NCBI GenBank assembly: GCA_937907395.1
Contig: CALCII010000013.1
Coordinates: 668,720 to 732,719 of the forward strand
Length of the DNA stretch: 64,000 nucleotides
From: an uncultured Chitinophagaceae bacterium
GTDB lineage: Bacteria; Bacteroidota; Bacteroidia; Chitinophagales; Chitinophagaceae
Direction of reading: 5' to 3'
The position numbers and the translations under genes are program-made. The notes below the pieces were generated by a model that was not told where the DNA came from, ran no database searches, and saw nothing but the letters and a program-made list of their open reading frames with translations. Of this stretch, positions 28,275 to 37,800 are shown piece by piece; within the stretch, counting starts at the first letter, position 1; every line of letters starts with the position of its first letter.

Positions 28275-29228
28275 TTAATACAGTTTCTTTTGTGCTGCAC
28301 TTCTTTTGATGTATTCTCCCCAGGTAAGGTTGTCTGCACCTTCTTTGTGCGAGAGAGCCCGTTCAATGGCATAGTCGGCTGCTGCTTCCACTACCCAGTC
28401 AAAATTTTCCTGTCCCACACTTTTTAAATCTGCATCCGGAGCCGGATTACAGAAATCAATCGCATAAGGGACACCGTTACGAAGTGCCAGCTCTACGGTA
28501 TTAAAGTCATACCCAAGGTAATTGTTGATGCGAAGCACAATTTCTTCCATTTGCTTCAATTTTTCAGCAGATGGTTTGAAGTCGGCCACATAACGCAGGT
28601 GATGCGGATTACGTGGTTCGTAGCTCATGATGCGTACATGCTTGCGGCCTATACAATAGCAGCGGTAGTATTCTTCAAAAACAATTTCTTCCTGTAAGAG
28701 CATAACCAATTGTCCTGTTTCGGCATGTTTTTGAAAGAAATCCTCCTGGTCGTGTAGTTTGTATACATTTTTCCAGCCACCGCCTGCAAATGGTTTCATA
28801 TAAGCCGGGAATCCCACATAGTTGAAGATACCTTCCCAATCCAACGGAAATGCAAGATTGGAAAACGATTCATCGCTGGTATCATCCGGAAGATCTCTGG
28901 ATGGCAGGATTACTGTTTTAGGAACAGGAACATCAATCTTTGTAGCCAGACAATTATTGAAAAATTTCTCATCGGCACTCCACCAAAAGGGGTTATTAAT
29001 AACAGCAGTGCCCGTTAATGCTGTATTTTTCAGGAAGGCCCGGTAGAAAGGAACATCCTGTGAAATACGGTCAATGATGACAGCGTATTCACCACCTTCT
29101 CCTTGCATTACTTTATCAATACGCACCGGTTCTGCAACGATGCCATCAATACGTTTACTGTTAATACGGTCAATAAAAGCCATCGGGAAAGAACGTTCTT
29201 TTCCAAACAGGATTCCAATTTTCTTCAT
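28275..29228 (-). CDS. RimK-like ATP-grasp ligase
   Basis: 317 residues. FPAYMKPFAGGGWKNVYKL near 138-156 is the lysine and glycine-rich loop of ATP-grasp. MLLQEEIVFEEYYRCYCIG carries the hinge and phosphate contacts. VELALRNGVPYAIDFCNPAPD near 243-263 gives the E, D and N metal ligands. ATP-grasp ligases activate a carboxylate as acyl phosphate and join it to an amine or thiol. The gene leads a two-gene minus-strand unit with the YbdK-type ligase and is divergent from the esterase gene (219 bp between). The specific product cannot be read from the sequence. Confidence 0.85.
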   Translation of the reverse strand: MKKIGILFGKERSFPMAFIDRINSKRIDGIVAEPVRIDKVMQGEGGEYAVIIDRISQDVPFYRAFLKNTALTGTAVINNPFWWSADEKFFNNCLATKIDVPVPKTVILPSRDLPDDTSDESFSNLAFPLDWEGIFNYVGFPAYMKPFAGGGWKNVYKLHDQEDFFQKHAETGQLVMLLQEEIVFEEYYRCYCIGRKHVRIMSYEPRNPHHLRYVADFKPSAEKLKQMEEIVLRINNYLGYDFNTVELALRNGVPYAIDFCNPAPDADLKSVGQENFDWVVEAAADYAIERALSHKEGADNLTWGEYIKRSAAQKKLY

Positions 29229-29434
29229 GTTTCAGGATTTGAGTTTTTATAAAAGGTGTCATGAATTTGAGCATTCCCGGTAAAAATAAACAGTCGATCC
29301 GGCAAACAAAAGGGACTGAAAAATAATTCCGGCAAATGGCATGAAGCACTGGTTACAGTTGCTTTTTCATGCATATGAATATAATTACATTTTTCGAAAC
29401 CCGGTTGTATTGCCGAAATATTTCAGGCTTTCCC

Positions 29435-29442
29435 TATTTTTG
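29435..29442 (+). promoter_or_regulatory. -7 promoter element of the esterase gene
   Basis: TATTTTTG fits TAnnTTTG and ends 5 bases before ATG 29448. The rest of the 219-bp divergent gap shows no other clear structure. Confidence 0.45.
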
Positions 29443-29447
29443 AACGC

Positions 29448-30248
29448 ATGCATCTGAAAATAAAAGAACGTTATTTAATAGAGGAGCAGGAATTGTTTTC
29501 TGATCACCTGGAGCGGCAGGTGAAGATTGATTGCTATCTGCCGGTTCATGTGAAGGATCCCTCATCCATGAGTCTGCTGTTGATCAACGACGGACAGGAT
29601 CTTCCTAAAATGCCTTTCAATGAAATACTGGAAACAGTGGGCGAAGAAATTGAACCCGTTTTATTTGTTGGAATTCATTGCGGGGAAGACAGGAAGAATG
29701 AGTATGGTGTTGCTAGACAGGCCGATTATTTAGGCAGAGGTGCAAAAGCTGGAGCGTATACAAAATTTGTTTTTGAAGAATTATTACCGTTTATCCGCAC
29801 TACATATAAAGTCCCTTCTTTTAAGGAAAAATCATTTGCCGGGTTTTCGCTTGGTGGGTTAATGGCATTGGATATTGTTTGGAACCACCCCCATGAATTT
29901 TCCAAAGCTGGTGTATTCTCTGGATCTCTGTGGTGGCGGCAAAAAGCCTATGACGATGGATATACAGATGAAGCCGACAGAATTATGCATAATCAAATGA
30001 AGGAAGGTGCAGATGCTCCCTGGCTGCAATTTTATTTTCAAACCGGGCTACAGGATGAAAAGAACGATCGTAACAACAATGGTATAATTGATTCAGTGGA
30101 AGATACACTGGATATTATTCAGATTCTGAAAGAGAAAGGGTATAGTGAAACTGCAATAAGATATTATGAAATGAAAGAAGGGAGCCATGATGTTCCCACC
30201 TGGGCTAAAGCTTTTCCCGATTTTCTGAGATGGGGATTTGGTAAATGA
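29448..30248 (+). CDS. Alpha/beta-hydrolase, esterase-D/Fes-like
   Basis: 266 residues with no signal peptide. The nucleophile elbow SFAGFSLGGLMALDI (G-x-S-x-G, Ser near 129) lies after FEELLPFIRTTY, the order seen in the putative esterase family (COG0627/COG2382). A later Asp (FQTGLQDEKNDRNNNGI region) and a His (EGSHDVPTW near 249) can complete the triad. Enzymes of this family cleave esters or amides of small conjugates such as enterochelin. In this setting it may release or trim the product of the neighbouring ligases (inference). It closes the cluster and is followed by a strong bidirectional terminator. Confidence 0.8.
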   Translation: MHLKIKERYLIEEQELFSDHLERQVKIDCYLPVHVKDPSSMSLLLINDGQDLPKMPFNEILETVGEEIEPVLFVGIHCGEDRKNEYGVARQADYLGRGAKAGAYTKFVFEELLPFIRTTYKVPSFKEKSFAGFSLGGLMALDIVWNHPHEFSKAGVFSGSLWWRQKAYDDGYTDEADRIMHNQMKEGADAPWLQFYFQTGLQDEKNDRNNNGIIDSVEDTLDIIQILKEKGYSETAIRYYEMKEGSHDVPTWAKAFPDFLRWGFGK

Positions 30249-30251
30249 GTA

Positions 30252-30288
30252 AAAAATAAAACCCCGGCTTGCCGGGGTTTTATTTTTA
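30252..30288. terminator. Bidirectional terminator
   Basis: Stem aaaaataaaaccccggc with loop tt and its complement gccggggttttattttt, between the converging esterase and TonB receptor genes. Confidence 0.85.
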
Positions 30289-30303
30289 TTAAACTTTCTG
30301 TTA

Positions 30304-33300
30304 TCAGAAGTTAAGACGTAATCCAAGATTCATTCTCCATGTGTTTGAAGACGTAATATTGCTTACGTATGATGAAGTTGGTAAAACTCCGTTTACAAGA
30401 TTCATACGGAAAGTAGCAGGGGTTGTTGTGGTAGGTGCTGTTACAACTTGTAGAATACCACCATTGTTGTAAACAGTACGTTTTGTTACACCCCAACTAT
30501 TGTTTAACATGTTAGTGAAGTTTTCAACTTCAAAGCTTAACTGTAAACCATAGTTTTTATGTTTTGTAACAGGGATGATGTCCTGCAGTATACGAAGATC
30601 CAGGTTGCTGAACCAAGGCATTTTAGCGCCATTTCTGGTTGCAGTTTGTCCTTTATGTTTTCTGAGATATTTGTCTTGCTCTATGAATGCAAAGAAAGCA
30701 TCACTTTGTTGTTGCGGTGTAAATGAACCGTTTTGAACGAAGGTGATTTCAGATGCATTTTTAGGAATGTAGAGCAGGTCGGTTGACAAACCATCCTGGT
30801 TGTAATCGTTCGAATAAATATAGCTGAAACGGGATTGTTCATAACCAAGATAAACAATAGAGAACGTAGTTGCAAGGAATTTATTCCAGTTTGCTTTGTA
30901 AGTAGCGTACGCCATTAAACGGTTAGGAGTACCATAATCACTATAAGCAATTGGCAGATTATTGTTTCCTCTGTAGCTCTGAATATTACTCCATGCACTT
31001 GCAGCCTGAGAACCAGGGTTGCCACTTAAATCAAAAGATTCAGTATGAGTGTATGCAACTGAAAATTCAAAGTTCTTTACAAAACGGCGTGTAAGTTGAG
31101 CAGTGAAAATTCCAGCACCACCTTTATTAGTGTTAGAAAGAATCATTGCTTCAGAAATACCTGTATTGTATCTACGAGTTGCTGTAGTAGTTCCGAATAA
31201 TGGACGGTAGTCGCCACCAGCAGTAAATCCAATTGGTTGTCTTTGGTTGGCGTTGTATTGAAGCAAGGCATTGATATCCTTATTATAAATAGCTTCAAAA
31301 CTCAAGGTCCAGTTGTCGTCCAGTTTTTTATCAACAGCAAAGCTGGTTCTGAAAACCTGGGGCATTTTGAAGTTTTTATCTACAGCAGCAAGACTACTGG
31401 GTAACGGAGGAGTTCCGGCTGTAGTAGGGAAGCTGCTTACATAATGGAATGGATCAGGGTTAAATAAGTAGTTGCTGAGAGCAGCACCTGTAACTTCATA
31501 TGGAACTACAGAAGTACCACTGTTTGATGGTTGGTTGGTGAACCATACAAATGGGAAGCGTCCTGTGAAAATTCCGGTACCGCCTCTGATGATTAAGCTT
31601 TTGTCTCCTTTAACATCCCAGTTAAAACCTACACGTGGGCTGAAATAAGTTCTTTCTTTAGGCCATGAACTTACATCAATATTAAAAGGATTGTTACTCA
31701 GGTCATAAAATGTGAGTGCTTTAATAGAACTGTTCGCCAGCATGTCGTTCAGGAACAATGCACGATCTGCACGAAGTCCTACAGTCAGCTTGAAGCGATC
31801 GTTGAACTTAATCTCATCCTGTGCATATAAACTGGCTTGTCCGAAGTCTAATTCAACAAACGGACTTCTTCCTTCAACAGGGAAAGTAATTGCAAATGAA
31901 CTTGGTGTTGCATTGTTGAAAAAGTCTGCCAGTGAATTGTAACGGTAATAGCTGGTTCCGTAACGCATGAAAAAGTTCTTAACATAGATTTTTTCAAAAG
32001 CGGCACCTGCTGTGATACTGTGTTTACCACTAGTGTACGTTACGTTATCATTAAAAGTAAGTGTGTTGTTTTGTACATCATTACCCCATGAGAATAATTC
32101 GTAACCTGCACTGATGTAGTTGAAACCACCTTCCCAGATATCAATGAATGGGAAAGGAGCAGATTTACTACTTCTTTTGGGGTCATTTGCTTTTGTATAA
32201 GTGGCAATGAGTTGATTGGATAATTTAGAGTTGAAGTTACTTTTCAATTCTAAAGCATACAATTCAAGCTGATTGGTGTTCATATAGTTTGAGTTTTCAA
32301 AACTCATACTGTTTACACTCCAGCGGAAAGTAGTACTTCTTGGGTTTGGCGCACTGTTATTGTTCAGTGTTTGATCATCGTTTGTTTTAGAATAATTATA
32401 ACGGAATGAAAGACTGTGTTTAGAGCTGATAATCCAGTCGAGGCGTCCTAAGAATTTCTTGTTGTTGGTAACGTAGTTTCCTAAGTTTTCATAAGGACCT
32501 GTTTCGTAATTGTATTTGGTTTTCAGGTAAGTTCTAACTGAATCAAGTGCTGTTGCACGAACCCTTGTAGTATTCGCATCAGGGGTTTCACCCGGACGAG
32601 TTGGTTTCCAAGTCAGACCGGGCTGACTGATATCTACTTTTTCAACACTAACAAAGAAGAACAATTTATTTTTGATGATTGGTCCGCCAATAAGAGCACC
32701 TACTGTTTTAGATGTGGATTGTGTTACTGGTGGAATTTTTTGTCCAACAGCTTTTGTACCTATAAAGTCCTGGTTTCTGAAAAAGCCATAAACGCTTCCA
32801 CGGAAATTATTAGTTCCTTTTTTTGTGGTTGCACTAACACCAGCACCAGTAAAGTTGGCCTGGCGAACATCAAATGGGCTGATGTTCACAGATATTTCAT
32901 CAATGGCGTCAATTGAAATGGGCTGCACAGCTCCACCAGGTAATGGTGTACTGGACAAGCCAAAGTTGTTATTAAAGTTTGCACCATCAATCTGAATATT
33001 ATTGTAACGACCGTCCCTTCCGCCAAACGTGTTGCCGCCACCTGCTTGAGGTACCAGGGTGGTTACATTGGAAATACTGCGGCTGATATTTGCCACACTA
33101 TTGATCACACGTTGGTTGAAATTGGAACTGGTACCATTTTTAATAGTACGGTTGGTTTTACCTCCTGTAACAACTACAGATTGCAATTCGCTTTCTGAGG
33201 TTAAAGCAAGGAATTCCACGTTTTCAACAGTACCTAATTGAAGATAAAGGTCTTTCTTCTCGGGAATGATGTATCCTACGAATGTTACCACAATTGTGTA

Positions 33301-33528
33301 AGGGCCTCCGGGATCAAGGTTTGGTACATTGAATCGTCCGTTTTTGTCCGATCTTGAAAATTTTACAGATCCGTTTTGGGTATTTGTAATTTTTACAGTA
33401 GCCCCATCCAGTGCTGTTCCATTTTTGTCTTTTACAACTCCGGAAATACTACTGGTGGTCACTTGCCCAAAAGTAACTGTGCAAAGAAGCAACAGTAACG
33501 GGAGTAACAGTTTTCTCAGTTTAAGCAT
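30304..33528 (-). CDS. TonB-dependent receptor, Oar-like, with carboxypeptidase-regulatory domain
   Basis: 1074 residues. Signal peptide LLLPLLLLLCTVTFGQ, then a CarboxypepD_reg domain (SISGVVKDKNGTALDGATVK, about 27-110), then a plug domain (NVTTLVPQAGGGNTFGGRDG; IQIDGANFNNNFG). A barrel of roughly 800 residues ends with NTWRMNLGLRLNF, a C-terminal aromatic as in outer-membrane proteins. The segment RQANFTGAGVSATTKKGTN is typical of Oar-type receptors. These import large ligands or act in secretion and adhesion. No SusD-like partner is adjacent, so no substrate is suggested. It is a single-gene unit. Confidence 0.9.
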   Translation of the reverse strand: MLKLRKLLLPLLLLLCTVTFGQVTTSSISGVVKDKNGTALDGATVKITNTQNGSVKFSRSDKNGRFNVPNLDPGGPYTIVVTFVGYIIPEKKDLYLQLGTVENVEFLALTSESELQSVVVTGGKTNRTIKNGTSSNFNQRVINSVANISRSISNVTTLVPQAGGGNTFGGRDGRYNNIQIDGANFNNNFGLSSTPLPGGAVQPISIDAIDEISVNISPFDVRQANFTGAGVSATTKKGTNNFRGSVYGFFRNQDFIGTKAVGQKIPPVTQSTSKTVGALIGGPIIKNKLFFFVSVEKVDISQPGLTWKPTRPGETPDANTTRVRATALDSVRTYLKTKYNYETGPYENLGNYVTNNKKFLGRLDWIISSKHSLSFRYNYSKTNDDQTLNNNSAPNPRSTTFRWSVNSMSFENSNYMNTNQLELYALELKSNFNSKLSNQLIATYTKANDPKRSSKSAPFPFIDIWEGGFNYISAGYELFSWGNDVQNNTLTFNDNVTYTSGKHSITAGAAFEKIYVKNFFMRYGTSYYRYNSLADFFNNATPSSFAITFPVEGRSPFVELDFGQASLYAQDEIKFNDRFKLTVGLRADRALFLNDMLANSSIKALTFYDLSNNPFNIDVSSWPKERTYFSPRVGFNWDVKGDKSLIIRGGTGIFTGRFPFVWFTNQPSNSGTSVVPYEVTGAALSNYLFNPDPFHYVSSFPTTAGTPPLPSSLAAVDKNFKMPQVFRTSFAVDKKLDDNWTLSFEAIYNKDINALLQYNANQRQPIGFTAGGDYRPLFGTTTATRRYNTGISEAMILSNTNKGGAGIFTAQLTRRFVKNFEFSVAYTHTESFDLSGNPGSQAASAWSNIQSYRGNNNLPIAYSDYGTPNRLMAYATYKANWNKFLATTFSIVYLGYEQSRFSYIYSNDYNQDGLSTDLLYIPKNASEITFVQNGSFTPQQQSDAFFAFIEQDKYLRKHKGQTATRNGAKMPWFSNLDLRILQDIIPVTKHKNYGLQLSFEVENFTNMLNNSWGVTKRTVYNNGGILQVVTAPTTTTPATFRMNLVNGVLPTSSYVSNITSSNTWRMNLGLRLNF

Positions 33529-33661
33529 ATAGTTTGGTTTTAACTGTTACAAAGAAACAACAAACTTTAGTTTCCCGATCAAAGAAATATTAACAATTCT
33601 TAAATAAAATTGTGGGTCTGAAAAGTCACTTTTTAATCCATTTCAGACGCTGGTTTATGGC

Positions 33662-33669
33662 TAACTTTG
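33662..33669 (+). promoter_or_regulatory. -7 promoter element of ribBA
   Basis: TAACTTTG fits TAnnTTTG exactly and lies 16 bases before ATG 33686. No FMN riboswitch structure is seen in the 157-bp gap. Confidence 0.5.
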
Positions 33670-33685
33670 CCCTTAAAAACAGGAC

Positions 33686-34885
33686 ATGTTTCATTCCATT
33701 GAAAGTGCTATTGAAGATATAAGACAAGGAAAGATGCTCATTGTGGTGGACGATGAAGACCGTGAAAATGAGGGGGATTTTGTCATTGCCGCCCGGCATA
33801 CTACCCCCGAAGTGATTAATTTTATGAGCAAAAACGGAAGAGGCCTGATCTGTATAGCGCTTACCGATGAACGTTGTAAAGAGTTGGAACTGAATCCAAT
33901 GGTTCCTACCAATACCTCTCTGCATGAAACTGCATTTACTGTTTCGGTCGATCTCATTGGCGAAGGAACCTCAACAGGTATTTCGGCACAGGACCGCTCC
34001 AAAACCGTTCAGGCCCTGATTAACCCCGATACGAAACCCGAACAATTGGGCCGCCCCGGGCATATTTTCCCATTAACAGGCAAGAGTGGTGGTGTGTTGC
34101 GCAGGTCCGGACATACAGAAGCTACCATCGATTTAGCCCGGCTTGCCGGACTGGAACCTGCGGGTGTGCTTGTGGAAATAATGAATGAAGATGGCACCAT
34201 GGCCCGCCTTCCTCAGTTGGAGGAACTGGCCAAACAATTTGACGTAAAAATCATCTCCATCAAAGACCTGATTGAGTATCGTTTAAAAACAGATTCGCTG
34301 ATAGAAGAAATCGTTCGTGTGGATATGCCTACCAATTACGGGCATTTCAAACTGATAGCCTTTAAAGAAAAAGAAACCAATGAAGAACATCTTGCCCTGG
34401 TGAAAGGCGAGTGGACTGCCGATGAGCCGGTATTGGTGCGTGTGCATTCGTCCTGTTTTACCGGTGATATACTTGGTTCGCTCAGGTGCGACTGCGGGGA
34501 TCAGCTACATGCTGCCATGCAAAAAGTGGAACAAGAAGGAAAAGGTGTGGTGCTTTATATGAACCAGGAAGGCCGTGGCATTGGTTTGTTTAATAAACTC
34601 AAAGCCTATAAACTGCAGGAAGAAGGATTGGATACTGTAGAAGCAAATCTTCATCTTGGGTTACCTATGGATGCCCGGAATTATGGTGTGGGGGCACAGA
34701 TTCTTCGTTACCTGGGCATTTCCAAAATCAGGTTGATGAGTAACAATCCGAAGAAACGTGCAGGAATCTTAGGTTACGGTCTGGAAATTGTTGAAAGTGT
34801 TCCTGTACGGATTGCTCCGAATCCGCACAACCAGAAATACCTGGAAACGAAGCGTGATAAAATGGGGCATGAGATTCTTAAATGA
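33686..34885 (+). CDS. ribBA: Bifunctional 3,4-dihydroxy-2-butanone-4-phosphate synthase / GTP cyclohydrolase II
   Basis: 399 residues. The RibB half (1-200) has MLIVVDDEDRENEGDFVIAA, HETAFTVSVD, and GRPGHIFPL with HTEATIDLARLAGL. The RibA half (205-399) has the zinc site SSCFTGDILGSLRCDCGDQL (Cys-x10-Cys-x-Cys), MNQEGRGIGLFNKLKAY and the GTP-handling R residues near NPKKRAGI. The two halves make the four-carbon unit and open GTP at the start of riboflavin synthesis. The gene stands alone. It converges with tamB with 8 bp between stop codons and no terminator. Confidence 0.95.
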   Translation: MFHSIESAIEDIRQGKMLIVVDDEDRENEGDFVIAARHTTPEVINFMSKNGRGLICIALTDERCKELELNPMVPTNTSLHETAFTVSVDLIGEGTSTGISAQDRSKTVQALINPDTKPEQLGRPGHIFPLTGKSGGVLRRSGHTEATIDLARLAGLEPAGVLVEIMNEDGTMARLPQLEELAKQFDVKIISIKDLIEYRLKTDSLIEEIVRVDMPTNYGHFKLIAFKEKETNEEHLALVKGEWTADEPVLVRVHSSCFTGDILGSLRCDCGDQLHAAMQKVEQEGKGVVLYMNQEGRGIGLFNKLKAYKLQEEGLDTVEANLHLGLPMDARNYGVGAQILRYLGISKIRLMSNNPKKRAGILGYGLEIVESVPVRIAPNPHNQKYLETKRDKMGHEILK

Positions 34886-34893
34886 ACCCCCTG

Positions 34894-37800
34894 TTAGTTT
34901 GTAAATAATTGGTACTCTTTCTGTACTTTTTTATCATTCCGGAACAGGTCGGCCAGTGTATTACGTTCACGTGTAAACGACAAGCTCACACCTGTACGAT
35001 CGTTTCTTCTCTGAATATCAAAGATGGTCCGGTAAAAACCAATTAACCTGAGTTTCCCGTCCGGTGTTATTAACCATTCCAGTGCAATATCAGGGGTAAG
35101 CTGATTATTATATTGTGTGTTGGCAAAACCACCTGCGCCTACCAATAAAGATCCGCCAGCTTTAATCAATAATCGTCCGTTCATCATTCTACGGGTGATG
35201 CCAAAACGGCTGGTACCCTGGAACCCGATTCCGGTTGCCTGTGCCCCCGAAATCAAACTGGGTGAGAAGGTGAGATATGGATCCAGCTTCAGGTCTTTTA
35301 ATCCTGGAATGTTTTTGAATACTGCATCCAGTCCATTGGTTACCTGCTGAGCAATAAATTCAGACAATGTACCGGCAGCATTAGTAAGGAATGATGTGCC
35401 CACGTTGCTTGTGGCAAGTGTTGTTTGTTGTGTATTGCTGGAGATAAAACTTCCCATCATGAGTAACGAGATCACCTGCCTGTTCAATTCATCCTGGTTA
35501 TTGTACAATTGATTGAAGGCGCTGATGGTAAGCGGATTGTTACGGCAAGGATGCCCTTGCGGCAATTCAAACCGGAACTTGATTAATGGGTTTTTCAATG
35601 TGTTACTGAGATTACTTACCACCACAATATTGTTGCGTTCGTTGGAGCACCCATTCGCCATTGACGGAAGTAAGGAGACATTTTCAACGAGGTAATTAGC
35701 ATCAATATTTATCCGTGCATCGTAGGGGTCACCGTTCCAGTTAATCGTTCCTCTGTCGATAAGGAAGGGACGTTTAAAAAGTGATTGCCAGTTGAACGTA
35801 TATCTTCCCTGCGTGATTTCAAAGTTTCCTGACATTGTGGTTTTTTCATTGGTGCTCACTCTCATATTAATGGCACCATTTCCCTGGCCTTCAATTACGT
35901 CATTAGTGATTTCATCGAGTATCAGGTATACTTTTGCAAGAGGATTGGCAATCACATCCAGATCCACCGTCATGTTCGATGATTCTTTAATATTGGATTG
36001 TACCTGCATCTCTTTACCATAAGTACGGAAGACAATAAAATCGGCAGTGCCGGTAACCCTTGAATCGGATGTAGGAATCGAAAGCGTTGAACTGTCGGTA
36101 GGCTCTCCCCGCAGGCGGATGGTCATATCAGCTAATGGTCCGGTAATGGAGCCGCTGGCATTTGCAACCACTTTTCCGTAAAATATAGTATTGTCTCTCT
36201 TGGTTGTATTTAATACCAATAATCCTTTTCGTGCATCATCTGCTTTGAATGATAAATCAAAAGCCATGTTGCTGAAGAAGTTGTGATAGAGTTTGCCACT
36301 GAATGTGCCGGATCTTCCTAACGTATCTTTCAGCTTCAGGTTTCCAAAGTCGAGTTCTCCTTCCCGAAAGTTGAGTATGGTTCCGTTTTCAATCGTGTAA
36401 CGGCATTTGGTATAATCCAGAATAAAAGAGGCTTTGTTGAGTTTTATACTGCCGATGATATCTGGTTTTGTTCCGGTGCCTTTCAGTCGCAAAGTACCCG
36501 ATCCTGTTCCTTTGATATCAGTCATTATAATAGTGAGATATTTTTGAATCACACTTAAAGGTTCATTGTCAAGTACCAATATATTGTCGGTAGTGATTTG
36601 TTTGGGATCGCTGATGTTAGTGGTCCCTTTCGCTTTAAAACGATGAAGAAGATTGTCTGATTCGGCTTCGTAATTAATTTCACCGGTGGTGGTATTGAAG
36701 TTGCTATTGATTGTAACCAATCCTACAGAGTCGTTGTTGAACCTGAATTTTTCTGCAGTGAATCTTCCATCGATCTGCATTTTTCCCAGAGGGTTCATTA
36801 CATCAATCCTTCCTGTTACACTTCCTTCCAATCGTGGATCGGTAAGGAAATAGGGGAGTATGTCACCTATCTGAATTTTTCTCAGTTCAACTACGATATC
36901 GTTATAACTGCCTATTTCTGACGGATGCGTATAGGCGAAGATTTCTTCATTGCCGCTGGTTAGTTTGATACCGTTAGAAAATACGGATCCTTTACCAATA
37001 AAGAAATCGCTTTCATCTTCAATGGTCCATTTCTTTTCGTTCAATAACAGGGTGGACGGTTCAAATGTAATGGTGAATCCTTCCTGCGAAGCTTTGAAGT
37101 GGGCATTCAGATTGGCGTCTTTTAAGGTTTGAGAGGCGCTGGTGCGTATGGTAACGAAACCTGTATCGTTCGCAGCGGCCAGTGAAAAATTGGTATTGGG
37201 TAAGTTAAGGCTGTCGTTAAAACGTACTTGTGAAATAGAACCATTCAATGATAGCTGATTCAGATTGCTTTGTCCGTTCAGGTTCACATTGTCGAATAAA
37301 ATTCCTTTGTATTCAAAAGAAGGTACATGTGTATTGAGATTAAACTTGTTTTCCTGGATATTGATGTTTCCGGAAATTGTTGATTGATCAAACCCGCTAA
37401 CCGGAATTTTTAGAATGCCAAGGAACGGACTTATATTTTTTGTTTCTATATTAAAATCCAGTTGCTGTGTTTGTATTTTTCTTTTAGGTGCGGGTATATA
37501 GGCAGGGAAATAATTGTGGAGAAAGGCTAATGTTACATCTGGTAAATAAACAAGGTTGTAATTGCCGGTTACTGTGGCATTCAGTTCATTGCTCTGCACC
37601 AGTAACTGTTTCTGGCCATTGGCAAGATAAGTGTGGCTTAAGAATAAAGAATCCAGTGAAAGGGGCGTACTGTTGTGTAAAAGCGTGGCGTTTCTGATTA
37701 CGGCGGTACCAAGAAAATCATTAATTGACTTCACCTTGAAGTTAAAATCAAAATCGCCACTCAGGAACAAATCCTGTTTGGTTAAGTTCAGGCTTTTGAA

